Assembly: GCF_025024155.1 (NCBI RefSeq)
Contig: NW_026251718.1
Location: 491,001 to 555,000 of the forward strand
Direction: 5' to 3'
Length of the DNA: 64,000 bases
From: Gamsiella multidivaricata
Taxonomy: Eukaryota; Mortierellomycota; Mortierellomycetes; Mortierellales; Mortierellaceae
Positions 12,988 through 23,919 of this stretch are shown in pieces. The notes under the pieces are model-generated. The model saw only the letters and a list, made by a program, of their open reading frames with translations. It was not told the DNA's origin and did no database searches. Positions within the stretch are counted from its first letter, which is position 1, and each line of letters opens with the position of its first letter. The translations under genes and the position numbers were made by a program.

Positions 12988-13266
12988 TTTGAATTGAATG
13001 TTGGGATATTTCTTCCTGATGCTTACCTCCTCTTCCTCGAGCATGCGCTCCTCCTCCATCCTCTCACGCTCTCTGCTGTTATAGTCCTTTACAAATCCAG
13101 ACTTTGCGATCCCTATTGCAGGGCTGACTAGCTTCTCTGCAGCAACATCTATAGCGTGTCGCAGGTCTTTATTCCCATCGCCTTGCAGAACTTCCGCTGC
13201 CCGTGATAAAATATCTATTCGCTCATCCTCGCTTTTCTCCTCGCTCCAAGTCTCATCCTCATTATA

Positions 13267-15508
13267 CTAAAGGAATTCCGGTTCCGAGATGTCGGAAGAA
13301 CGCAGATCATCCGTAGGCCATGCATAGAATTGGTGCTTGGTTTGAAGAGTCCTTTGCGCCACGATCGATCCAGACGGTGCTACAATCGTTCCAGGGGCCA
13401 ATAAGATCGCTCCTTCTGTCAATACAAGCACGTCCGATGTCCTGAGCGTTGATGACGATGTAGTCAATCCGAGACGTGGTGCCTCTAGCAATTGGGATAA
13501 CGGACACGTTTCTAACGACTGTACGGCTGCTCCAGGTTGCCGCATACTTGTAGAGTCGTTTCCGTAGTCCTCATCATCCGTGTCATCCTCGTCAGGGAAG
13601 AGCTCGTCAAGCGGCACTGTTCTTGGTTCCATGGCAAAGCACTCCATAAAATCGCTGTTTTTCCTTCGTTGATGAATAACGTCGTTGAGGAAGGTAGACC
13701 CATCCAGAAGCGCGCTGAGCCTTGTGTAGTAGTCCCGTTCAGCGCTGGTATATGTTGCTGGGACAAGACTGCTGTTCTGAGTCGATTGACAGATTGCTGG
13801 TCCAAACGCGCCAGGGAAGCGTTGCTCTAATGTCATCCTCGGATATCTGTTCATCATGGAGGCACGGTCAGCGATGTCTTCGCGCGCATCCCTGATAGCT
13901 GCTTGCACATTTGCATCGATTTCGTCGCAGGTCCTCAGTTCCTTTTTCTGGTCATCGTTCAATATAGGGACGTGAGCAAAGCAATTCCTGATGGACTGCG
14001 GCTTGACCTCGCTCCAGGCTTGGGCGGCAAGCTGCCAGCCCTCAAAATTCGAGACCTTTGCCATGGCCACCCTGGATGCCTTAGACGAATTTGTTGCATC
14101 AACTGCCCTCGCGCCATTCTGCTCCACTTCCTCCTCTTCATTTCCATCCGACTCCACTTGTACTGTCTCTTCTGCAGCCCTGATATCCGCGTGCAAGCCA
14201 TTTTCATAAGCGCGGCTGGCAACATGGTGACGGTAGCGTCGCTTGAAGACCGCTATGATTCCGGCGTCCAGTGGCTGAGTGACAGAGGTAGAGTTCGCTG
14301 GCAACGCTTCCACCCTGATATTAGGGAAGTCCTGAGGTGACCGCATTGCCACTGTATGCGAGCCATGGTTGTCTACTAATAGGAGAATCTTCCTGTCAGG
14401 ATCCTTGGCTTCGATGTCGTGCTGTGTATGCTTCAGCCATGCTAAGAAAGCACCCCCGGTCATGTAGTCTGGGCGCCCCTTCCTTGACCGTTTCTTTTTC
14501 TTATCTTCGCCCTCCTCCCTCCAGCCGCTGCCTCATCCGTCCTGGCTATCCTGCTCTGGCTTCCATGGTAGCACGTCCACCTGGCTCCGTAAATGGGCAC
14601 CTACGCCAGTCTTGAACCCGATTGGAAGACTAGTGCCTAACAATATATAATCGCATCAGAACGCTATATGCATAAAGATCATGATGATGATGACAACAAG
14701 TTACAGAGTACATACTTAGAACAAATGGTTTCCTCTTATCTGTGCCAGTTGCATTCACGCAAAACAAGATAGACACGCGTGCGGAGACAGACTTGGTGCC
14801 GGATCGTCGATCGAAGTCCAGTGTCCATGGAGACATTGTTTGAAGGAAAAGACCGGTTTCATCGGCGTTATACACGTCGTCTAGTGTATACTCGGCAATG
14901 ATACTTTTGATCCGCTCAACGTCGCCTGCAATCGCGTCCATGTCCACCGAACCCGCCTCGCCCTCCATCTTATGATAATCCAGGTTCCATGCATTCTTGA
15001 AGCCTTCTACCCAGGAGCTGCCGAAAGCTGGACGCGGGAATGGCATAAAACCCATCCGGTTCCATAGAATCGTATAGACATCGTGCGCCAGCGCCTGTAA
15101 CAGGATAGTGTCCACTGGTATGCGTCGGGACCGAACGTCCTTGATCAAATCGACTAGGACCGTTTCAACAGCGTATAAAGGGCGCTTGACAACCCGGCAT
15201 CTTTTTTTGGCTAGCACTGGTTCCATCGCCTCTAAATTCTCTCTGTCCTCCATAAGCCGTCGAATGGTGTGAGTTGTCCAGCCATGGTTTCGCTCGTACT
15301 CTGCCTTTGGAGGATCGCAGCCAGCTCCAGCTCGATAGGCATCGCGATGGGCGAGCCATTGTTGGAGACGTTGTAATCTCTCTTCCACAGTTTTGCGGCC
15401 CCCTTCGCCTCCCTTGGACACCAGCGTCTTGCGTTTAGTCATAAGGAGCGAGAGGAATGTTGATGAGCGAGGGGAATGCTGATGTCTGTCCCATGCCATG
15501 TGGACCAA
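13267..15508 (-). pseudogene. Pogo/CENP-B-type DDE transposase, interrupted
   Basis: Transposase of the surrounding element. The first part (from 15508, or the likelier ATG at 15442) has a helix-turn-helix region (YAVETVLVDLIKDVRSRR), then the first catalytic Asp in DVYNADETGLFLQ. An intron fits between about 14725 and 14641. The second part has the second Asp in LLLVDNHGSHT and the third in TSVTQPLDAGIIAVF, the DDD arrangement of DDE_1/pogo enzymes. An in-frame TGA at 14535-14533 splits the gene between the first and second catalytic Asp (readable as a former CGA). After the TAG at 13269-13267 the same frame stays open for about 100 codons to near 12964, with an acidic, Arg/Glu-rich stretch, so that TAG may also be secondary. 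Probably inactive. Confidence 0.85.
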
Positions 15509-15521
15509 TGTTCATTTGCAT

Positions 15522-15663
15522 ATACACAGGTTAGATCCCTCACATGACTAAGGAGGATAAAATAAAAATTTTGAATTAAAACGGCTATTGACCAATGACA
15601 TCGCGCGATTCCTTTGAATCTTGGCTAACTGTCATGATCGTGACAGTAAGGGGAGATTGACTG
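15522..15663 (-). repeat. Right terminal inverted repeat of the pogo element
   Basis: Mate of the left repeat, ending GACTG directly before the TA duplication. Confidence 0.93.
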
Positions 15664-15709
15664 TATATACACACAAATTGGTCTGTCTAACTATTTGAAA
15701 AAAAAAAAA

Positions 15710-18700
15710 TTATGCCACTGGTCTCTTGCGCCGACCTGGCTCAGTCTCCTCGTCTTCTGGTGCCATCCGTTCGACGCGTGGTTGTTCCACCTCCGTCACA
15801 TCCAATCGTGCCACCATATACTCGACAGACCGACTACTTTCCTCCATTTCCCAAATGTAGTTTGCTTCCTTGTCGTATGGCTGCAAATAGTGAGGGCGCT
15901 GCTGGTGGAGAAGATGTCCTCGAATGACATTGGACATATTATGACCGGCCATGACATCTCGATGAATTTTTGCTCCACACGTCGGCGTCGGGCAGTAGAG
16001 TTGCCGGATGTCGACCTAACCCACAAACTCCTTGCAGACCGAACAGCGCTTGGATGTGTAATATTCATTGACACCCATGACAATGTAATCCAGCGATCGC
16101 GCCTAAATAAAACGATACCAGAGTAAAAAAAATTTTTAACCGTCGATCCTTGTATTGTCAGTGAAATGGAGGTTGTAAGCAAGCTCAAATACTTACCAGC
16201 TGCACAAAGTACGCGGAGAATGCTGTGTGAAGGGAGGACAACCGCGACGTTGAAGAAAACTCTCCGAGTCCGATACCGATGACCACCTTGTTATCCCTAT
16301 CCCTTTTCTTGCCAGGAGTTCCTCCGATCATCTCCAGAAGGCGTTCTGCGACCAGCTTGAATTCCCTGTCCCTGGCTCTTTTGGCATCCCATAGATGTTT
16401 CTTGAGGGCAACGTTGTTGTAAAACGTTTCGAGATCCGATTCCTTGACTTTTGACTGTTCAACATGGTTTGCGATTGACGCCTCTGGACCATGGAGTGCC
16501 GGCAAGTTGGTCTCCATCTGAGCAATCGACTCCTGGCCCTCGGCTGAACGTCTCTTCCTCTGTTCGAGCCATCTCCTATGCTTGAACATTGGCTGGTACA
16601 CCGCCTTCTGGCTGACTGCCAGGTTGTGGAATTTCATGGGAGGAATCTCGATTTCGGCAATACCTCCTTGCTCCTGTCCATCGGTGGCGGTCACTGATGC
16701 TGAGGAGGGTAAGAGGGCACTGGCTCCAACGACGAAGGCCTTTCCTAAATCGGTCCCCAAAATCTTGATATCAAGAGGGTCACACCCCCAAAGTCTCTCA
16801 ACGTCCTCCTTCGTCTTGACCACGTTTCGGATCTCCGTCAGGTACTGGTCTGTCCCACCCAGAGTCGATGTGAGCCTGTCCGGCAGCTTATCTGCATCAA
16901 GCCGTCGGTATTTCATGCAGTTGAGCTCGTTCAGTTTAAAGGCGAGCAGCTGGATCCGAAATCCGTCCGTCTTGATCGATTCTCGGAGAGCATAGCCCTT
17001 TCCCGAATACGAAACCTTGGGATTGAAATCCTTGTGCCGAATGTTGGAGATGTGAGCAGTTATATCGCCAATCGACATACGGTGCGCGGATCGTGACCAG
17101 TGCTTCTTTTTCCTCCTCTCTTCCTTTACAAATCCTCCAATGTCGGTCAAAAGCCTGTTGATTAACTCTCCTGGGTCGAGGTTCTTGAGCCACCCAACCA
17201 CGTCGTCTTGAGCAACGCGGCCAGGTTCTGGGACAGATTTGATGACAGTTGAATGGGCATAGAGCTGGAGCTGTTTCCGTAGCGTTTCGTCTTTCCAAAA
17301 GATCTTGACCAGATCATCCTCCGAGAGACTGACGAACTTGCTTCCACGGGGTGACATTGGTGATAGTCGCCAACTTCTTCCGATGGCCCTGTTCAGAATG
17401 ATAAAGTTCTCCGCTGGGGTCTTGTCTGGATCGACACGATCTGGGGTACTCTGGGGCAAGAGTCCATTCTTCTTCTGCTGCTGGATCTACAGCGGAAAAG
17501 AAGAGAAGAAAAAAGAAAAAATGTCAGGCACGTTTCTTGTAACCAGGGTCTTGAACCATTTAAATTGTTATTACCTTTTTGGAAAGATCAAAGGAACCGT
17601 TCTTGAAGTGCCTTCTGTACTCAGTTGCGAGTCGCTTCGCTGTGGACTGGAGAAAGACGGAGGGGTTGTTGTAAGATTCTGCAGGTAATGCGTGTAAATA
17701 AGAAATGGAGAAGATAATGAGAAAGTATTAGAGAGTTGGTTCTCAATAGGTCACATTACTGCCACAATTACAAGAGACAAACCTACCACTGCCAGTTTTC
17801 GGTGGCAAATAGTCTTTGGCTTTGCGTAAGAACAAGCACGCAGCCGCACCTGCACTCGCCTTCTTTTTTTCCTGAGGAGTGCTGGCCTTGTAGACGGTAA
17901 CCAGAAGCGACAGGAAGAATTCAACTGGAGAGTTCTTGTTTTCGTTGCTGGCCTCGGAGCCGTCCTCGTCGTCAGATGACTTATCTTCTGGGTTCGGGGT
18001 GGTGCCTTTTTTAGCCGCGGCGATTTCCTGGACCGAGAAGTGAGGAGTCAAGTAGCTGAGAATGGTTCTGTCGTCCTCGTCAAGGTGATCGACTGACAGG
18101 CTTTCTAGGTACTGACCAATAACCTGTTGGCACGCACGTTTCGATTTCGAAGCCAGGTTAGAGATATCAGAGAGACAGGTGGTCACAGCGTGCCGAAGCT
18201 TGTCCTGTAGATCCTCGTCGTATGGAACCTCCTTCTTTATTGCTCGAGACGTATTCGCCTTCAAAATTCCAATGTCCAAGGTTCGAAGAGGGTGCTCTGT
18301 CTGCATCGCTCTGATCAGTTGAATCTTGGTCATCTCATCCGCTGCAAGTTGATCCTTTTTGGGCGTAGACTTTTTTTTCTTTTTCGGTGGCGGATTGGTC
18401 GCGCCGACGTTGGTACTTGTGCTGGGGCCCGCCTCGGTACTAGTGCTGGTGCTTATGGTACTGCTGGGATTGTTGGTTGACTTGGTATTCTCTTTTGGAG
18501 CCTTCCAGACGTACTGCTTGAATATGTCGGGCTTCTCGTGCTGGATGAGACGTGATCGAGTTTTAATCGCATAGCGTTCCCGATACTTGTACTGTCTTCC
18601 CGAGCTGTGCAGAGGCGGTAACTGACTCGGAGGACGATCAACAGTGGAGTATCGAATGAAATTTGTTGTTCGCTCTTCTTCTTGAAGACCAGGGACGGAT
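15710..18700 (-). pseudogene. Fanzor-like (TnpB/Cas12f-type) RuvC nuclease, C-terminal part of an XPG-Fanzor composite
   Basis: Exons 18700-17787, about 17680-17578, about 17487-16197 and 16102-15710 join in frame. The first encodes a linker with a Lys-rich patch (PPPKKKKKSTPKK, a possible nuclear signal) and acidic segments. The long third exon holds the nuclease: RuvC-I Asp in KILGTDLGKAFVVGASAL and a RuvC-II-like VVIGIGLGEFSSTS. The last exon encodes GVNEYYTSKRCSVCKEF, a second Cys pair in LYCPTPTCGAKIH, and the RuvC-III Asp in HRDVMAGHNMSNVI. This order (RuvC-I, RuvC-II, four-Cys ribbon, RDxxAxxN) is the IS605 OrfB/TnpB C-terminus; in a eukaryote with introns it is Fanzor-like. A TAG at 16018-16016, between the two Cys pairs, removes RuvC-III, so the protein is broken. 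Family call from motifs only; no guide RNA was identified. Confidence 0.8.
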
Positions 18701-18781
18701 CTGGGCATCCATCAACAACTGTTAAAAAAAAGATCCTTTTTTTTTGCCGTCAAGAAACCTGAATTTGTTCATTATCATAAC

Positions 18782-19883
18782 GTGGGCCTATATCTTGATG
18801 TTTGTCGGCTAATCTTGAGATGCAGGCGAATGTCTGCAACCCTTTGCGTCATCTCCTGTAGCTCGTTAATGGGATCCTGAATGTGAGGTAGAGTAAGAGT
18901 CGTACACTGCTGTACGGTAAAGATCCGAATAGCCGAGCCAAATAGTCTCTCCGTCGGGTGCCTGCTAGATATAATAGTGTGTACCAAGTAGGCCTGAACA
19001 AGCTCCTGAACACTCGCAGCCGTCGACGGAACTGAACAAAAGAAAAATATAAAAGGTGAGATGGGGATGAACAAGGCAATGAAAACAAGGGAGAATACAT
19101 AGTCTATTTCGGCTTACCGTCCTTTTCCAGAGCCAAAATAATCATGAAATTTGTCTTGACACCGAGCTTGTGGATCCCCTTGCCGTAGTCGTTCTGGGTA
19201 ACGACTCCAAGGGTAGTCAATCCTGCTCTCGAGAGCTGAAGGTGGCGTAACAGTTCCGGGACATTATAGACGAGGTACCGGTTTCGGCCAAAGGGTCTCC
19301 AGATTGTGGTGATGTGCTGTAGATAAGCGAGTCACTATCACGGGTGATGACAATATCCTGTTGCTGGCAAATGGACCCAATGCAGGTATCTGCTTCCGAA
19401 CGGCATCTGCAGACATTCCAGCCATTTGTGACAAGATACTGGACAAGTACTTGGCGGAGATCATGATTGAAATAGAAGGAGTCGACAATGGCCTTGTTGA
19501 CAGACTTGAATTGCTGTTTCCGTAGTTTTCTGTTGTTCTCGAGGGTCTCTTCCATGTTGGTCAAGAGCTTGTTGGCCTTGGAAAGGGCTTTTGTGCGTTT
19601 TGATTGACGTTCTTCGTTGGTGGCGTTCTTCTCAGCAGGAGAAGGTCCGTCCATGTGCAGAATCGTCGTTGCCTTGGGGAACTGACAGGCGATCAAATGT
19701 CGTTCGAAGTTGATACATGCGACTGTCGTGTCAGGGTAAAGGAAACAGCGGCGAATGACTGAAAAGAAAGAGCCGAGAATGTCTGTGATAAAGAGTGTTT
19801 GGTGAAGGGGCGGTAGGGAATGCTTTGAGGAGGGCAATGTATCCTTGTTCTTTGATAAACTGCCAAAGTTTCAGCACCCCCAT
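18782..19883 (-). pseudogene. XPG/FEN1-like nuclease, N-terminal part of the composite gene, frameshifted
   Basis: Begins MGVLKLWQFIKEQGY, the XPG N-region start, then ITDILGSFFSVIRR and ILHMDGPSPAEKNA (VDG-like), a Lys/Arg-rich helix, an XPG I-region-like CRSEADTCIGSICQQQDIVI and TRDSDSLIY, and a helix-three-turn-helix-like segment LTTLGVVTQNDYGKGIHKLG. Keeping this protein requires two one-base frame changes, near 19838 (after KEQGY) and near 19308 (between SLIYSTS and TIWRP), with no room for introns. An intron at about 19114-19025 joins on to PSTAASVQELVQAYL. A further GTTATG-AG intron (18781-18701) keeps frame into the next exon, so this and the Fanzor-like part were probably one gene of over 1,000 residues. 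Flap/PIN-type nuclease fold inferred from motifs. Confidence 0.72.
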
Positions 19884-20270
19884 GACGAGGGATATGTGGA
19901 TAATAGTGGCAATGGGAAAGAGACAGTAGAGGGAGGATGTAATGCTTTTTTTCCTTCCACGCGGGTATTTATTAGGGAGCGAAAGGTGGTTTGCGAAGAC
20001 GATACGAGAGACACTGAAGGTCCTAATTGCCATCCTCCAAAAAAACTTATTTCCGTCCAAAGAGTCCAGCCAATCAGGAGGCTTACGCGACCTAAGTGAC
20101 GTCACAGCTGAAATCAGTGAGGTGCCTTACGCTATCTCTGCCTTTGCATGCGCGTTCGCTTTCACAGTTAACATACCCTCAGCACCAGTACCTACATACT
20201 CACTCTTCCTCCATTTGCTTCCTACTCAACCACTTTCTATACGAAACCACAGTCCAGACCAACATAAGCT
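19884..20270. other. Divergent upstream region of RPN7
   Basis: 387 bp between the XPG-like start and Rpn7. A CCAAT box lies at about 20071 and a palindromic CRE at 20097. Nothing else recognised. Confidence 0.4.
20097..20104. promoter_or_regulatory. Palindromic CRE/ATF site TGACGTCA
   Basis: Perfect TGACGTCA 167 bp upstream of the Rpn7 ATG, the binding site of CREB/ATF-type bZIP factors. Stress control of proteasome genes through it is plausible but inferred. Confidence 0.5.
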
Positions 20271-21894
20271 ATGTCGTCCGAAGAGGTTCCAAAGATCCCC
20301 AGCATCGAGCTGTCGCAGAACCGATTCCTGCTTACCAGTGGACCCAAGGAGACTCATGCCCAGGCGCAGGAGGCTATCATGAAGAAGATCAAGGAAGACA
20401 GTATGTTTTATGCGCCATGTTGGAAATCCTTGTAAGACTGCGTTATCCCAACGGGCCAATTCACCAACTGATCGCTGTGGCAATGAATATAGATATGGCA
20501 CCTTTCTACGAGCTCATTTGTGAAGAGCAGGGTTGGCCTGTGGACGCCGCTCTTCTGGAGAACATGAAGAAGGAGAACGAGGAAGCCTTGAAGAAGCTGG
20601 ATGAGCGCCTCAAGGATGCAGAGGAAAATTTGGGTGAGACCGAAATTTCGGACACTCTTCTTGCCAGAGCTGAGCACTTTGCAAAGATTGGCGAAAAGGT
20701 ACATCTCTTTCTCTATTATTTCGAAGCGTGGAATAGATCAGAGGAAATCTGTTACAGATACTGACTATGCCTGGTGCTATGTTTCGATGCAATAGGAGAA
20801 GAGTTTGACAGCGTACAGGGTGGCATTTGACAAGACCGTGGCACTCGGAAGCAGACTGGATATCTTGTTTGCCAACATCCGTACTGGATTCTTTTACCGA
20901 GATAACGATATCGTCAGCAGGAACATCGAGAAGGCTAGAACGTATGAATGACAACATGTGGATGGTTTTCAGTGCTGAAGTGAAATCTCATTTTGTACAT
21001 GGAAGGCTAACATGATGTCCCTTACCTGCTTGACTAGTATGATCGAAGAAGGAGGCGATTGGGACCGCAGGAATCGCCTTAAGGTGTACGAGGGCGCCTA
21101 CTTGATGACTATCCGCGACTTTAAGGGCGCTGCAGATCTTTTCATCGCCACGCTGTCAACATTCACATCTACGGAACTCATGGAGTACAAGGACTTTGTG
21201 ACCTATGCTGTTCTCTCCAGTGTACTCGCCTTGAAGCGCGTGGATATCAAGAACAAGGTATTTTAATCCCTTATGCAAGTGGTCGTTTGATTGATGACAC
21301 GATATCGAGGCATTCGTACTGACCATCACCCAATCTGTGTTTTTCATAGGTGATCGATTCGCCAGAGGTGTTGGAGGTACTGCATGAGATTCCCCATCTG
21401 GAGGATTACCTGAAGTCACTCTATGGTGGAGATTACGCCAAGTTCTTTGTATCCTTGGCTGCCCTGGAGACATCTACATTCAAGCGCTCCTGGGTCTTGT
21501 TCCCACACTACCGCTACTATGTTCGTGAAATGCGCATTCGAGCGTACGCCCAATTGTTGGAATCCTATCGATCTCTCACCATGCAGAGCATGGCACATTC
21601 CTTTGGAGTTGGCGAGGAGTTCATTGACAGGTACTGATACAATCCAGGATGGATCTCGCTGCTGTTGGATGCTCAATCGCAATATGTTTAATGACCCATG
21701 GGCTGTATTTCTGCAATAGGGATTTGTCCAAGTTCATCTCGGCAGGCCGTCTCAACTGCGTGGTTGATAAAGTGAATGGCATTGTGGAAACCAACAGACC
21801 CGATGCGAAGAACGCTCAATACCAGCAGGCCATCAAGCAGGGCGATATTCTTTTGAACCGTGTCCAAAAATTGAGCCGCGTAATCAACGTTTAG
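20271..21894 (+). CDS. RPN7: 26S proteasome regulatory subunit Rpn7 (PSMD6)
   Basis: PCI-domain subunit of the 19S lid. Exons 20271-20400, 20493-20698, 20796-20941, 21038-21257, 21350-21630 and 21720-21894 join in frame to 385 residues, the usual PSMD6 length. Recognisable segments are the N-terminal [15 protein letters not shown] start of the solenoid (here [16 protein letters not shown]), [20 protein letters not shown], the [20 protein letters not shown] repeat region, and the C-terminal PCI domain with [29 protein letters not shown] and [20 protein letters not shown], ending SRVINV. Intact. Divergent neighbour of Rpn6 beyond the mobile island. Confidence 0.96.
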
Positions 21895-22171
21895 AAACGC
21901 ATACCGCTGTTACATGAGCCTGCAAGATATCAAATAAAGCACCATTGAAAATGCAGTTTTGCATTGACTTGAAACAATCAAGATAGTTGAACCTTGGTTG
22001 CATGGTCTCGTGATGAAAGCCGCCAATTGCGCCAGACCTGAATACTTTATTCGAGCACCTTACAGTTCTCGCCTGTTTTTCCTCTTCACTTTTTCAGGAC
22101 GAATATTTCCAAACTGCCCTCTCGCACACTTTTCTCAACTTTGCATTCCACCTTGCTCTCGACATTTCGCC

Positions 22172-23822
22172 ATGGCAACTAAGGTACATGAGGATGCCTC
22201 AGTAGTTCTTAGTCACCACTTGCTCCCTCCCAGCACAAGCACAGCGGAACACTAACACAGCGAGTCTCTTATTGCCTCATACGCGTATACACAGAGAAAA
22301 GATCCTCCACTTTATACCCTGACCGCTGGATCCCTTGCAGGAGCAATTGAGGCTACGATCACATACCCCACAGAGTTCGTCAAGACACAGCTTCAACTGC
22401 AACAAGGATCCAAGAGCGCGGTCCGTCAGGGCGTACCAGTAAGGAACAATTTGTTGTGTCTTTTTTTTATCGTCCGTAGTACAGTGTCAATTGGTCGAAC
22501 TAGCAGCACCAGAACGGGGACCATAGGGCACCCGTTTTTGTAGATGACTACTTCAGGAACGATCTGATATGATTCAATCTTCGATAATATAAGATTCAGA
22601 CGATCTGATCTGGCACGCGCCACTGAGGAAGGGGACTGACTGCTCTTTTACTGGGCAAGAGTGTATGACTGACTTTTACAACGAAAAACTTTACGGATAG
22701 CCTCCCAAAGGGCCGATTGATATCCTGGTTGGCACTGTGAGAACTCATGGAATTACGGCTATCTACAGGGGCCTGTCTGCCATGGTGATTGGCAACACAG
22801 CCAAGGCAGGCGTCCGCTTCTTTGCGTTCGATCAGTATAAGCAACTACTCAAGGATTCAGAAGGCAAGACCACAGGGATCAGATCGGTTCTTGGTAGGCA
22901 TGGATAACGTGAATACGTCTGTTCGGCGATGCCTAAGCAAAAACCCGTTACTCATAACCAGTACCTATTCTTGATTTTCTCCTGTAGCGGGACTGGGTGC
23001 TGGAATGACGGAGGCGGTGCTTGTTGTTACACCTTCAGAAACGATCAAGTAAGTTGGAAACATGAGTACATGTGTGCTTTTTCTAGTAGTCGCAGGGATT
23101 TGAGCGCTAACACAGAGGCCTGCACTTAGGACGAAACTTATTCACGACGGAAATTTACCAAATCCTCAATACCGCGGATTGGTACATGGTACGGGCATCT
23201 CGGAAGCATTACACCAAAAGTTTACAATACATAGCTCTCGAGTAAGATCGTTTCTGTGAACATATCTCTTACCTTTATACGGTCTCCTATGATCTACAGG
23301 CGTCCAGTCGATCGTCAAGGCTGAGGGACTTGGAGGGATCTACCGAGGCGTAATTCCAGTGATGGCTCGTCAGGGTGCAAACAGTGCTGTCCGGTTTGGC
23401 GTGTACTCCTCATTGAGCGACTTCGCCAAGACGAGAGTAGCCCCAGGGACACAACTGCCTGCGGCATATACGTTCGGAATCGGGGCCATTGCTGGAATTA
23501 TCACAGTGTACACGACCATGCCTTTAGATGTGGTCAAGACCAAGATGCAGGGACTCAACGCCCGTGAGCTCTACAGCGGCGTTTTCGATTGCTGCTGGAA
23601 GGTGTTCAAGAGCGAAGGCATTTTGAGTTTCTGGAACGGAGCCACGCCACGACTCGCGCGTCTCTCGGTAGGGGTTGCCACCTGATGTTCAGCCAGTGCC
23701 CTCTAGATCTTTCATTTCAGCTAACACGTCTTTTACACTTCATTTTTCCCAAGATGTCTGGAGGAATTGTATTCAGTATCTATGAGAGCACGATGACTGT
23801 CCTTAGACGGCTTGACGATTGA
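22172..23822 (+). CDS. CTP1: Mitochondrial tricarboxylate (citrate) carrier
   Basis: Inner-membrane SLC25 carrier that exchanges citrate. Seven exons: 22172-22183, 22295-22438, 22701-22893, 22988-23048, 23130-23188, 23300-23667 and 23754-23822, giving 301 residues. The first exon codes only MATK. Three carrier repeats are seen with signatures YPTEFVKTQLQLQQ, TPSETIKTKLIHDG and MPLDVVKTKMQGL; the YPTEFVKT and TPSETIKTK versions and RFFAFDQYKQLL are typical of the citrate subfamily (SLC25A1/Ctp1). The C-terminus MSGGIVFSIYESTMTVLRRL also matches. Intact, with short introns throughout. Confidence 0.94.
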
Positions 23823-23919
23823 GGTCCTATCGGGTCTTAAATTATCGACCAAGGCAGGGACATGGAGCTCATGGATGGTCCTTCAAGAATCACCAGAGAT
23901 GGGGACCTATTACAATCAC

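Larger units (their letters stand above)
12846..15663 (-). mobile_element. Pogo-like (Tc1/mariner superfamily) DNA transposon
   Basis: A 2,818-bp element bounded by CAGTCAATCTCCCC at the left and its reverse complement at the right, flanked on both sides by the dinucleotide TA (12844-12845 and 15664-15665), the target duplication of Tc1/mariner/pogo elements. The termini are 142-bp inverted repeats. The interior holds one transposase gene on the minus strand with a CENP-B/Tc5-type DNA-binding region and a DDE_1 catalytic domain. The near-identical repeats point to fairly recent insertion, but the transposase carries stop codons. Confidence 0.95.
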
